Below are positions 37,179 to 48,119 of a stretch of DNA of 64,000 nucleotides, one piece after another. Every line of letters starts with the position of its first letter. Positions within the stretch are counted from its first letter, which is position 1. Origin of the DNA: Chinchilla lanigera (taxonomy: Eukaryota > Chordata > Mammalia > Rodentia > Chinchillidae); contig NW_004955463.1 in NCBI RefSeq assembly GCF_000276665.1, positions 11,003,284 through 11,067,283 on the forward strand, read 5' to 3'. The notes under the pieces are model-generated. The model saw nothing but the letters and a program-made list of their open reading frames with translations, was not told the origin of the DNA and ran no database searches. The position numbers were made by a program, and so were the translations under genes.

Positions 37179-37323
37179 TAAAGTGCCTCCCTTAGTGCTG
37201 GGGGTATAGCTTAGCAGCATGGTGCCTGCCTGGGAAGAGTGAGGTCCTGAGTTTGATTCCTGGTACCCTACTGGAAAAAAAAAAAAAGAATAAAGGAAAT
37301 CAATATATAAAGTGACTCCCTTG
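37179..37323 (+). mobile_element. ID SINE with 16-bp TSD
   Basis: Head 'gctgggggtatagcttagca', B-box 'gagtttgattcctggtacc', A tail to about 37289. Flanks TAAAGTGCCTCCCTTA (37179-37194) and TAAAGTGACTCCCTTG (37308-37323) lie within L1 sequence. More diverged than the other IDs. Confidence 0.88.
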
Positions 37324-38611
37324 TAGATAGAATATGGTTGGAACACATTTTTTATTCATCCTGTCAGGTTTTGTCTTTCAATTAGTTCATCTGTAATGTA
37401 ATGACTGGTAAAAGAAGAGTTGCTATTGTCACTTTGCTATTTCTTTTCTATATTTCATATGTCTTCACTTAGTCCCTCATTTCCTCTACTATTACTTGCT
37501 TTCATGTTCAGCTGATGATGTTAAGAAAAGATTTAAATTCCAATTCTCATTCCATTTGTACATATTCTTTAAGTATTTTCTTTGTGGTCACCATGGGGAT
37601 TATATTTAATAACTTAAAGCCAACTTTTACATAATTTAAGAGACTGATAGTTATAAAATTTGGAGTTATGGCTGAAGGTACAATAATACTGGCTTTTAGA
37701 CTAATATTTTTAATACATTAGATTCCTGAATCATGTAATAAACCAAAAATAGTGTTATAAACAATATTTACAATAAAATTAGCTTCTACAGTTGCTGCTA
37801 TGTTTAACTTTCCTGAGAATTTATTTTTTCATACAGTTTTCAGTTACTATATAATGTCATTTCATTTAAATCTTCAAGATTTCCTTTAGGATTTCCTTCA
37901 GAGTGGGTCTACTGGTAACAATATCCTTCGGGTTTTATTACCTGGAAATTTAATTTCTCCCTCACTTTTAAAAGAGAGTTTTACATGACATAGAATTCCT
38001 GTTTGGTGTATTTGTTTTGATTTTCTTTTTGTTTTTTGTTTTACTACTTTGAATATGTACTCCACTCCTCGTGCTCTCCAAAGTTTCTCATGAGAAATCT
38101 GGTGATACACTTATTGAGAATCTCTTTTTTATCAATCACTTCTCTCTTACTGCTTTTGAGAGTCTCACATGGCTTTGGTTTCCAACAGAGTGACTATCAC
38201 ATAGCTCAGTATGAATTTGTCTTCCTCACAATCTTTGAACTTGTTTTCAGTCACTACATCTTCAAATACCTATCTCCCCATCTCCTCCTCACTTAGTTTG
38301 TATATTATTTTTATTTTTCTTCAAACTTCTTTCTATTTCCTTAGATTCAATAATTTCAACCATTTTATGTTGAAATACATTGATTCTTCTGCCAGCTCAA
38401 ACCTACTTTGGCATACTCTAGTGAAATTTTCATTTCAGTTATTGTACTTTTTCAGTTCCAGCTTTTCTATTATTTTCTTTTTTCTCTTTATTTCCATCTT
38501 GTTCACATTCATTTTTGTGACCTCTGTAATTTCCTTTAGTTCTTGAGAGTATCTTAAAGAGTTGATTCCATGCTAATAGGCCATCAAGTCTTTCTTCAGG
38601 ATGGTTTGTTT

Positions 38612-38852
38612 GATTTAGTCTTTTCCTAGGGGCCGGGGATATAGCTCAGTAGCATAAGCACCTGCCTGGAGAGCATAAGGTCCTGAGTTCGATTCCCAGT
38701 TTAAAAAAAAAAAAAAAAAAAGGCCTTATTTTGGGGCTGGGGATTTAGCTCAGTGGCAAAGCGCCTGCCTGGCAAGCACAAGGTCGTGAGTTCGGTTCAC
38801 GGTACTGGAGAAAAACCAAAAAAAAAAAAAAAAAAAGATTTAGTCTTTTCCT
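38612..38852 (+). mobile_element. Tandem pair of ID SINEs inside one 16-bp TSD
   Basis: Unit 1 is 38629-38719 ('ggggccggggatatagctcagtag', near-perfect B-box 'gagttcgattccc', A tail). Unit 2 is 38732-38836 ('ggggctggggatttagctcagtgg', 'gagttcggttc', A tail). An 11-bp linker, GGCCTTATTTT, joins them. The exact repeat GATTTAGTCTTTTCCT occurs only outside the pair (38612-38627 and 38837-38852). Confidence 0.9.
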
Positions 38853-39150
38853 TTCAGTGGTGGAACACATTATCTTGTTTCTTTCTCGGCCTTGTGTCTT
38901 GTTTTGTTGAAAACTAGACTTTTGATTCTAATGATGTGGTAAATCTAGGAGTCATTCTTACTTACCCAAAAATTTTCTGTCTCTTTACTTTGTTTTCTTT
39001 TGTTCTCTCCCACTCCATCCTCATAGGCTGTCTCTATCTTGAGGATCATCCTAAAATGTAGATTTAAGGTGTTCTGAGGTCTTCTTCTAGTTTTTACTTT
39101 TCCATTGGCACAAGCAGTGACTTTTAATTTACCCTGCATCTGCAATCACT

Positions 39151-39829
39151 TTTAATTCTTTAATTCATGGCTCCTAAAAGAGGAAACATGAAGGGGAGCT
39201 TTAAAATTAGCATAATCCCTTCAAAAGACCTAGTAATTGTGCTAGTGGAGGAAGGGCTTATAACAATAGGTGGTGTGTGTATCAGTGCCTGTCTGTATTT
39301 GTGTCTGAACTTCTGTGGCCAGCAGCAGCAGTCAGCAGTCAAACATTAATTCTAAATACTTAGAGAATAGATTCTGTGCACTGTGGCTCCTGAAGGCCTC
39401 TTGCAGGTTTCTTTAGAAACCTGTGCATAACTGTGTCATGCAGCTGGAGATGAGGTGAGAAGCTGCTGATGAGATAAAATCTGATCTTCACCCCCCAAAA
39501 CTGAAATATTCCATCCAGTCTTTCCCCTGAATGTAAAGTTTCCCAATAGAATCCAGAGTCCCAAGATGTTTATACCAGACAGCATCTGCCAGTGCAGTTG
39601 TTTCTTCCATTCCTGTGTTTAAAAGTCTGCATCACTGTAGTAGAATTTATTTACATGGAAATTTTCCCTTTTAAGTCTACAAGTACATGAATTTTCACAA
39701 ATACAGAATAAAATAATGCATGCTGCATTCAGCATATCAGGATAGTTTTGCCATCCTAGATGTTTCTCCAGGGTGATCTAGTCAATCTCTATGCAGCCCC
39801 AGAATATCACTGGTAGTTTTTCTGTGCCT
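39151..39829. other. No gene seen
   Basis: Unique-looking. The opposing 60-codon frames at 39160-39349 mirror each other and are not supported. Confidence 0.4.
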
Positions 39830-40055
39830 TTAATATTTGTTGGCAGTGTACAACCAACTTTAAAAGGCATCTAAATTTTGATGGATTTGCACATAGACAA
39901 TGAGACAGTAATGGAGAGTCATGTGCAAAAACAAATGTAGTAAATTTAATTATAGAACCTACATGATGTATAAATGAGTATTTATTGTACATATCTGTGC
40001 TTCTCTATGTTTAAACTTTTCATAATAAAATATTGAGAAAAGAGAAATAAATTTT
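39830..40055 (+). mobile_element. Possible old L1 3' end
   Basis: Ends 'tttaaacttttcataataaaatattgagaaaa', like the 3' end of L1M elements. The upstream part is not recognised. Confidence 0.35.
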
Positions 40056-42259
40056 TTTAAGTATCTACCTTATCATTCAGCATCCTTGGCCCCCTTTGGG
40101 CAACCTAGAAACTCATTTTTAAAAATTAATTTAAATTCAAATATAAAATATTTACAAGAAAATATGGCAATACATTTTTATGGACCCCTTTCAATTTTAT
40201 TACTTACTATAGGGCACGTGCAAACTACTGAGCAATAAGGTACTGCTTGCAAGAAAGTTCTCATGATGATTGCCCTCAACAGTACACAAAAGGCAGAATC
40301 CCAAGGGAGCAATGATGAAACACATCTATCACTGCCTAAACTGTACTATTCTTGTTGCTTTTGGTGACTATTGGACCTCTGGCACTGGCTGCCGCAGTGC
40401 CTTTTATTGAAATGTTGGTAAACAAAGCCTCAACTGCATCATAGAATTTCCCAACTGAAGGGCTCTGAGCCCTTCATGGAAAAAGGGAGTAATATCGATC
40501 AACACCTTTTTCTGATCCTTGCTTGCAAAATGAAAGCCTAACTTGTACCACAAATTTGATTGGAATTTGTGCAAAACTGATTGATAACATTGCAAACCAA
40601 GTCTTGAGAAAAAGAAATAGCAAAATTTATTCTAACATTCTAATGGCAATTTTGGATATAAAAAAATAACATCATCTATGTCAGAATAACTCACCTTATG
40701 TCAATAACTGCACAAATTATTATGAATTAATTATAGCCACTTCCCATCATCATCAAACAAGAGCTCATTACCTTGTGTAAATTGGAAGCCTCCTGGATTC
40801 TCATTTCAGCTTTACTTCTTTCTGTTGATTCATTTCCATACTATGTGTGTAATAATACACAGACACAACAGAGTCATCTGCACACACTGAGTTTGGAAAT
40901 GCTGAAAAGTATTTTCTACCAATAATATATCAGTGTCCTTTCTTTCTGGTGTCTTACTGTTTCAATGTGCTTTGAAATATGCAGCCTACTAAAGCTTGGT
41001 AGGATAGCCCTGCCTATGGCACTAGTTCTCAGACTGTTCAAACACAACTGTGTCAAAATCGCCTCATTTGCTTATTCTGAATGTAGAGCCATGGGACTTA
41101 TTGAAACAAAACTCTGTGATTTGGTGCCCAGAATCAGCTCTCTGTGTATCCACTGATTAGTAGATTGATCAAAATATCTAGTTATCTATAAATAAATAGG
41201 TAACACATGTATACATACAAAAATTTTAAAGTGATCCTCTCACACAATAAAATTTAAAAGTCAGTGTCACCACCAGTTATCCTTACTCTTGACATAAGAG
41301 TGTTGGTGGCAACTGTGAGCAAGGATGAGTCCAGCAGGTTGAGCCTGCTATCCACAGTAATAAGTAGGGACATCTGCACTTTAGTACTGATGGGAAGGAA
41401 GATTAACAGAAAACACCCTCGTGTCCATAACAGGTGACTTTATTAACATATATGTATATGGAAATAAAAAAGTGATAGAAATGAAAATAGTGACAGAGAT
41501 AGGCAAAAAATTAAAGTAATATCAATATGTTTGTGTTTATAAAGTTGAATTCCTTCTTCCTAGAAATTAGCAACATTCCTAACAATGAGGGTAATATATA
41601 TATATATATATATTTGTTTGGCCGGTGTCCTTTCTTTCTTTCTTTGCCATCTGGGGCCACTCTTCTTTATTTCTGATTTTCAGAGGAATACTGGCTTCAT
41701 TATATAAGCTATGAAATTCCAATCTTGAGAGACAGTTCTTGACAAATCTCTTATGTTTTGTAGATCTTGCAGCAGAAACACTGACTTTCTGTTCTAAGCT
41801 ATAGTTCCAAGAATGTTTCCATAGCGAATGGCCCTGTGACATAGAAACACTGTCTTCCCCAAGAGCTAAAGGAAAGTTTGCTTTGTATCCAAAGTGAAAG
41901 ATGCAGGTTTTCCAAGCTCAGCTCTCTCTCCTAATTCAAAGCCCTGCATGTACAGGTGTCACCTGTCTTGCTTCAAATCACCTGTGGCATGTCTAGATAG
42001 GACTTCCAGGACAAGGACAGGATGGTAGCCTGGCTACAGTTACTACTGTAACGAATGGCCTTTTGTCTGCAACTCTGATGTCCCGTGTCTCCTGGCAACA
42101 GCCATGAAACTGTGGCAGGAAATTTCCTAGTTTGAGAGTAGGGTGAAATCTCAGATGCTTCATAGTTTTTGATAATCAGTTGCATAATATTTTCAATTTT
42201 TCTTTTTACTAGTAAAAGTTGAGACTTAGCCAAAAGTTTTTAATAACTTTATTTGTATA
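40056..42259. other. No gene seen; (TA)n at about 41594-41612
   Basis: AT-rich, unique-looking. A (TA)n microsatellite at 41594-41612 and a short TTTC repeat at about 41630-41646 are the only patterned parts. The minus-strand frame at 40404-40595 shows no domain I know. Confidence 0.4.
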
Positions 42260-42264
42260 ACCCT

Positions 42265-42626
42265 TGTCTTGGATACCTTTCTCTTGTTGCTGAGACAAAA
42301 TACCTGATGCCCAGAATCAAGGAAGGAAATATTTATTTAGCTCACAGCTTGTGGAGGTTTCAGTCCATACTTGACTGGCTCCAAGACAGAGTGGCACATG
42401 GCAGAGGGCAACAGTTCATGGTGGCAGAAGATAGCAAAAGCAACAAGAGCAAAATGGAGGAGTGGCAGAGAGAAGAGCAAGCCTCTTTCCCTCTTTCATA
42501 TTGTATGCAAGCTACCTGCCCCGGGGCAGGTATAGCACTCACACCCATGAATCAGTCATAAACTCTAGAAGCCAGCCCCATGACTGCATGAGGCTTTGGG
42601 GACACATCCAGCCGCAAACCGTAACA
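42265..42626 (-). mobile_element. MaLR-like solo LTR
   Basis: Reverse complement of the TGTTATGG family. The plus strand starts TGTCTTGGATACCTTTCTCT and 'ttgctgagacaaaatacc', and ends 'cagccgcaaaccgtaaca'. Flanks ACCCT (42260-42264) and ACTCC (42627-42631) are only a partial 5-bp match. The open frames at 42253-42695 are read-through of this LTR and are not genes. Confidence 0.8.
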
Positions 42627-42631
42627 ACTCC

Positions 42632-44200
42632 AGGTATGTCTGTTGGTAATTTATGGAATTTTAGAAGTTTCCCAGTGCTTCAAAGAGCAGTTTGAAAATT
42701 CCTTCTCCAAGTGACTTGTAAACACCAAGCATATTTTCTTTCTTTAACTAGGTCCATACTGACATGTGCTACCACTTTTGTGAGTTTGGGTGTGTGTTTT
42801 CTGTGTGGAAGGGCTGGCATTCTGTACAAATACAGCCTCTGCACATGCAGCAGCTTCCAGGTTAGGACAGAACTGGAACATGCTCTCCCATTTATTTTAC
42901 ACGATTGACTTTCTCAATGTCTAATAAACCTCAGCTTGGCTGTTTCTGTAACTGGAGAGGAAAGAAGAGAATAGTGTCTCCTTAATAATGTTGTGTCTAT
43001 GGTCACGGTCATATACACAAAGACATTTACTTCATTTTACTCCCTATTTTATGTAAATATAGTGTTATAAACTTAAGTAATTTCAAAGTTAATAAAGATT
43101 TTAAAAGGCAGCTCCGTGTGCATGCTCCCAGATGAAGCAGGTATTTGCTCTACATAAACTATAAACAGCCATTGCAAGGCAGCCTACAAGGGTGAGAATT
43201 TATGGAATTTACTGCCAAGTGTTACCAGTGTTGAGTGGTTTTCTGAGATATTTAGCAATGTCTTCTCATACTAAGCATAAATCAAGTATCTTAATTATCT
43301 CCAACCATTAGTCCTAGGCTTGCCCTCTGGAGCCAAAAATGCATTAATCTGTTCCTTTTCAGATAACATGAACAACCTCTTCTGTGAACTAAATTTAGCA
43401 AATTATAATCATTATATTTTAAATGGCCTGACTACAAAATCCTTGGGTATTCTGGCAAAATCCATACTAACATGCATTTCATATGTCCTTAGTCAATACT
43501 AGCCTAACAGCAAAACTTAATACAGTATTAGGCTTCTTGTGCAGATATATCTTAGTGTTGGCTTACATTATCACAGTCAACCAGAAATGTCAGTTCCTTT
43601 TCATAAGAATTCCTAACAGCCAGGCTCATCATGTTTTAAATGTATGCAACTGATTTTTCTTTTATGTATAGTAATCTAAATACATTGTACTAAATTAGTT
43701 TGGTAGATTTAAATCCATTTTTCTACCTGCTTAAAATTGTTTTGGAATGTTTTTCTGTAATCAAAGGTATTGGTACCTTTTCCAAGTTTTGTCATGTCAA
43801 ACTCTAAAACAAATGCCTTTTAAACCAGGTATTGATTAAAACATCAGATAGCACAGGACCAGGAAAAATAACCTTTGATCCTCAACTTTAAACTTCTCTC
43901 AAGTTTGACATTATTGTAAAAATCTATATTTTCTACTTGTGATTATTTAATGACTTCAAATTTATCATACTAATGTCAACTAGGATTCTTTTATTTATCT
44001 AGATAATTCAATCTTGCTGAAATTTGAAGAAATAGTTTATTTTTATTATAAATTTATAAATATTTATTGTAGAAAATTTTAAATACATAAGGAGTAGTGC
44101 CATTTAGACCCAGTAAAAGATGGCCATCTAAGTCAGAATTAGTCCTCATAATCTGCAGAATAACATACAAATAAATGAAGAAGTGCAGAAAAAATCCACA
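42632..44200. other. No gene seen
   Basis: AT-rich sequence with no recognised repeat or exon. Confidence 0.4.
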
Positions 44201-44201
44201 C

Positions 44202-44431
44202 AAAACACAGCTTTTAGGGGCTGGGGATTTAGCTCAGCGGCACAGCGCCTGCCCGGCAAGCGCAAGATCGTGAGTTCAGTTCCCAGTACCGGAAAAAAAA
44301 ACCAAAAAAAANNNNNNNNNNNNNNNNNNNNNNNNNNNNNNNNNNNNNNNNNNNNNNNNNNNNNNNNNNNNNNNNNNNNNNNNNNNNNNNNNNNNNNNNN
44401 NNNNNNNNNNNCCACAAAAACACAGCTTTTA
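44202..44431 (+). mobile_element. ID SINE with its tail lost in an assembly gap
   Basis: Head 'ggggctggggatttagctcagcggc' starts at 44217; B-box 'gagttcagttcccagtaccgg'; A-rich tail begins at 44293 and runs into 100 N (44312-44411). AAAACACAGCTTTTA occurs at 44202-44216 and again right after the gap at 44417-44431, so the insertion closes there. The frames across the gap are artefacts. Confidence 0.9.
44312..44411. other. Assembly gap (exactly 100 N)
   Basis: A round 100-base run of N, usually a placeholder of unknown length. It sits in the poly(A) tail of an ID SINE. Confidence 1.
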
Positions 44432-44778
44432 ACATTTTTAGGAAACATAGTACTACCAGCTCTTAATCTTCCTTACATAGATAAGTCCATATCAAAGGCA
44501 GACAGTGCCACTGTAAGTCTTCTCACTATCACTTCAAAATACTGCATGTGGGGAACAGTGCTAAGCCTCCAGATATCAGACAGAAAGGAAAAAAAGGGCC
44601 GCATACAAAGCAAATGCAAAATCACTCCAGAAACAAAATTCCAACCCCCACAGAGCCCTGAAAACTGAAAGCTGGAAATGCCAGCTACTATTAAAAGATA
44701 TAAACATATATTTGTCTGCAGTAGAAGTCTTGAACTGGTATTATTTCTAGGGGAAAGAAGGAACAAAGAAATAGGGAG

Positions 44779-44892
44779 ATATCATTTTATAAAATTTTTT
44801 CTTTGTACCGGGAATCAAACTCAGGACCTTGTGCTTGCCAGGCAGTCGCTTATGCCACTGAGCTATATCCCCCGCCCCAAAATATCGTTTTA
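44779..44892 (-). mobile_element. ID SINE with 11-bp TSD
   Basis: Antisense ID: 'gtaccgggaatcaaactcaggacc', 'gccactgagctatatccccc'. Flanks ATATCATTTTA (44779-44789) and ATATCGTTTTA (44882-44892). Confidence 0.88.
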
Positions 44893-45139
44893 GACTGCTC
44901 TGGTGAAGGCCAAGACAAATGAAAGGAAAAAAAAAAAAAAAAAAAAAGGACTCGATGAAATAGAAACAAGCAGCAAAGTCTGTGAGTCCTCTGCTCCCAC
45001 AGCTCTACCTCCATAAGATATATCTATTAAAAGTAACTTCATTAAACTCAAAAAAAGAGTGCTTTTGAACAGAGAACACTATTTATGAAATGGATAGAAT
45101 ACAATTAGCCTACTTCCATATAAATCTATGATAAAATAA

Positions 45140-45316
45140 AAACAGCAAAGGGTAAACAGTAAATCTATGAAACACCTCCGAAAAAGTAAATTTAAACCAG
45201 AAAAAGAAAATATGACATGAAACTTCAGATCAAAACAGAAAAGGGTAAGTAATAAATCTGATGAAAGTTCTCCAATAAATAAATTTAAAGCAGGAAAAAT
45301 ATGGCAACACAGAACT
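45140..45316. repeat. Diverged tandem duplication, ~94-bp period
   Basis: Copy 1 (45140-45223) and copy 2 (45234-45316) share 'aaagggtaa..agtaaatct..atgaaa', 'aaataaatttaaa.cagg' and the ending 'atgacatgaaact / caacacagaact'. The sequence is A-rich and non-coding. Confidence 0.6.
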
Positions 45317-46398
45317 TAAGCACGAGGAAAAAAGCAAGTATTTGAAGTTAATTCTTATCTAAGTTCAAAATTTAAGAACAAAAATAAATAAATCAGCAAG
45401 AAAGGGAATCAGTTGATTTTAATCAACAAATTAAAGAAGAAAGGATGTATAAGGATTGAGATGAAGGATAATTAAACAAAAATAGAATTAAATGCAATTA
45501 TAATGAGGGGAATTACGTAGTGACACATTAACGAACAAATGAAAATAATGAGATGAAGTTAAAATGAGCCAGTGAGAAAGTGGTTAAAACAGAATAAGGG
45601 CAAGGGAGATCTAGCATTAAAAATAACTGAAGTCCCTAAAAAAGATTATCAACGAATATAATAGAATTTGTATGTAAATTAACTAAGACAGCTCTCCTTT
45701 GGGCCACAGTGAAGTAAACAAGATCCAGGTTTACAGCCCTGCCTCAACAACTACAAAGCTGAAGAATATGTAGTTTTCAACTTGGAGAGCAGAGGGTGAA
45801 GGATTGTGACCAAAGTGAGAAGGAAAACAGTGGAGGTGAGTGCAGACTGCCTTGTGCTGAGGTATTCAACAATGTCCTGTGTTTTGTCTGGGTTGAGAGG
45901 AGAGAACGTGGCACTTACCTGATTCCTAGGCTGTCCACCAATTATGAAAATGCACACAAGACTGTACTGGAAAAAACCTGCCATAAGCACATAAGATGGA
46001 ACCCTTAAGAGAAAAGTTGACACGAATTTTTCAGAATGTGTAGGAGATCATTTTTTCAGCTTGAGTCCAGACAAATGAACTGATTATGTGAATAAAAGGA
46101 CAACATTCTTCTGAAGACAGTAACAGAGTTTACAGTCATAATAATATATTATTACAACGTCCACTTGCCAATGAAAATTTGTAAGACATGGCATAAATAA
46201 GTAAATGAACACATAAATAAAGAGGTGTAACCCATACACAGGGTAAAAGGCAATCAACTGAAACACTCTGAACAGAGGTAGATGTTGGCTAGGACAAACA
46301 AATATTTCAAAGCTTCTGTTATTAGTATGTTCAAAGAATCAGACAAAAAATTATAAAAGTGAGGAAACAGATAAGAAATATGATGAAAATCTTTTAGC
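45317..46398. other. No gene seen
   Basis: A-rich up to about 45670, then unique-looking. The overlapping frames at 45751-46023 on both strands show no domain. Confidence 0.4.
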
Positions 46399-46526
46399 AA
46401 AATACAAATTGTAGGGCTGGGGACTTAGCTCAGCGGCAAAAGCGCCTGCCTGGCAAGTGCAAGGTAGTGAGTTCAGTTCCCAGTACCGGAGAAAAACCAA
46501 AAAAAAAAAAAAAAATACAAATTGTA
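46399..46526 (+). mobile_element. ID SINE with perfect TSD
   Basis: Head 'gggctggggacttagctcagcggc', B-box 'gagttcagttcccagtaccgg', tail 'agaaaaacca(A)n'. AATACAAATTGTA lies at 46401-46413 and 46514-46526. Confidence 0.92.
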
Positions 46527-46779
46527 TGCATGCACAATTATATAATTGGAAAAATCAAATAGCGATCAGGTATAACTCACTAGATAGGATAAAACTGATT
46601 GGTGAATTTAGACTATTTCAGTTCAGGTATGTATTCTGAAACAATAGCAATAAAGGGTAGGATTTAGCATAAGTAAAGATATTTAGACAGTGAGGCAAAT
46701 AAGAGAGCAGAAGTAGACCTACATATTTATGAATATTAAAACAAACTCATTGTTAAAAAGTGTTTATGAGTACATTTTA

Positions 46780-47345
46780 GATATACATAATGATCACACT
46801 CACCATAGGGAATTTGTACTTGTACATGCTACATCTCAATTCTTCTTTTTACCCAATTCCCCTACCCTCCCTTCAACCCTTTTCCCTCCTTAATTACAAA
46901 AACTTTGTTTTTGTTTTTCCTTCTTTTCTCATTTCTTCCCTTCCTTCCTTTTCCCCCTCCCATCCCTTGTTCCCCTTCCCATTTAAACATTTACTTCCCA
47001 TTTCACAATATATATTATACATTTTGGTCTTTATTTACCCTTTTGGTTTCTCACACCAGAGAAGCAATGTGATACTTATATGTGTGTTCAATTTATTTCA
47101 GTCAATGGTATAGTCTCAAGGTGCACCCATTTACCTAGAAACATCTCAAGATGATCCTTGTTTATGGCAGAATAGCACTCTATTGTGTAAAAAAAAAAAA
47201 TCACATCTTCTTTATCTATTCATCAGTTGATGGGCATTTGAGTTGTTTCCAATACTGAACTATTACAAACTGTGCTGTTATAAACATGAATAATCATATC
47301 ACTGTAGTGTGATGTTTGTAATGCTTTCAGGTATATACCAAGAAG
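46780..47345 (-). pseudogene. L1 3' end (sense part of a 5'-inverted copy)
   Basis: Reverse complement of L1 ORF2 end and 3' UTR: 'tggtatagtctcaaggtgcacccatttacc', 'ttcatcagttgatgggcatttgagttgtttcc', 'aggtatataccaagaaggga'. It has the same layout as 48290-48600 and directly abuts an opposite-strand L1 segment at about 47350. Confidence 0.75.
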
Positions 47346-47354
47346 GGATCTCTT

Positions 47355-47870
47355 GGGAATTGAGAATCAATAGCAAAAAGAACCATAAAAACTGCCTAAA
47401 CACATGGAAATTAAGTAACACCCTCTGTACAACCAATAACTCACAGATGAAATTAAAGAATAAATTAGATAGTTTCTCCAATTAAATGAAAATGCCAATA
47501 CAATATACAGGAACTTAGGAATGCAATGAATGCAGTCTATGTGGGAAATTTATGGTGGTGAACTCTCACATCAAGAAAACAGCAAGCTCAAATGAACAAC
47601 CTAGTGCTGAACCTCAAACTTTTAGAAAAAGAACAAGTCAAGCCCAAATCTTACAAGAGGGAAGAAATTATAAACACCAGAGCAGAAATTAATGCAACTG
47701 AGACTAAGAAAACAATATTGAAAGATTAAATAAAACTGATAAACACTTAGACACCCTTATGATAAAAAGGAAAGGGAAGACTCAAATTCATCCAATAAAA
47801 CCAAACTCTTGAGACTTGGGAGAGGAGGATTTATAATGCCATTACAGATACTACCCAGAAAAGCATCAAG
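47355..47870 (+). pseudogene. L1 ORF2 segment (inverted part of the same copy)
   Basis: Reads in sense as the ORF2 region between endonuclease and reverse transcriptase: 'acacatggaaattaagtaac', 'gaagaaattataaacaccagagcagaaattaatgcaactgag', 'ggaaagggaagactcaaat', 'ccattacagatactaccc'. It lies upstream in ORF2 relative to 46780-47345 but on the other strand. Confidence 0.7.
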
Positions 47871-48119
47871 ACCCAGGGCAGGGCTCCAAATCACCTGCAA
47901 AAAGGCTCAGTAGCAGTTGGAATTCTGTAGTTCTTTTAAAGAGACAGAAAAACCCAATAACAACAATATAGAATTTCAAAATAAGATGATAGGAAGTTAA
48001 AATGGTCATTGTATTGCATATTGTTATCTTCAAAGTAGTTGCTCAGATTACCAGATGCAAGCATGCAAATTTGATCAAACAATACAAACATTAACTGTTT
48101 CTTTCAATGAGCTAATAGA

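Larger units (their letters stand above)
36115..39150 (-). pseudogene. Old L1 (L1M-type), broken by mariner and ID insertions
   Basis: The plus strand is the reverse complement of an old L1. A 3' UTR-like piece lies at 36115-36290 ('ttattgtagtaaaatacaca..'), more at 36890-36990, and ORF2 5' region at 37110-38990 ('gtagatagaatatggttgga', 'gtcaccatggggattatatttaa', 'ccttcagagtgggtctactggtaacaa', 'tttcatttcagttattgtacttt', 'tgttgaaaactagacttttga'). Internal deletion near 37000-37100. Interrupted by a mariner (36375-36830) and ID SINEs at 37195 and 38628. Inactive. Confidence 0.75.

Noticed and set aside
39160..39349. Mirror-image 60-codon frames on both strands
   Set aside because: Complementary open frames over the same bases without domain or start context; chance.
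40404..40595. 63-codon minus-strand frame with a protein-like composition, possible processed pseudogene
   Set aside because: I could not match it to any family, and no poly(A) or TSD is visible.
42253..42695. Overlapping frames of 62-102 codons
   Set aside because: They are translations of a solo LTR; LTRs of this kind do not code.
44146..44668. Open frames across 44312-44411
   Set aside because: Read through a run of N and an ID SINE.
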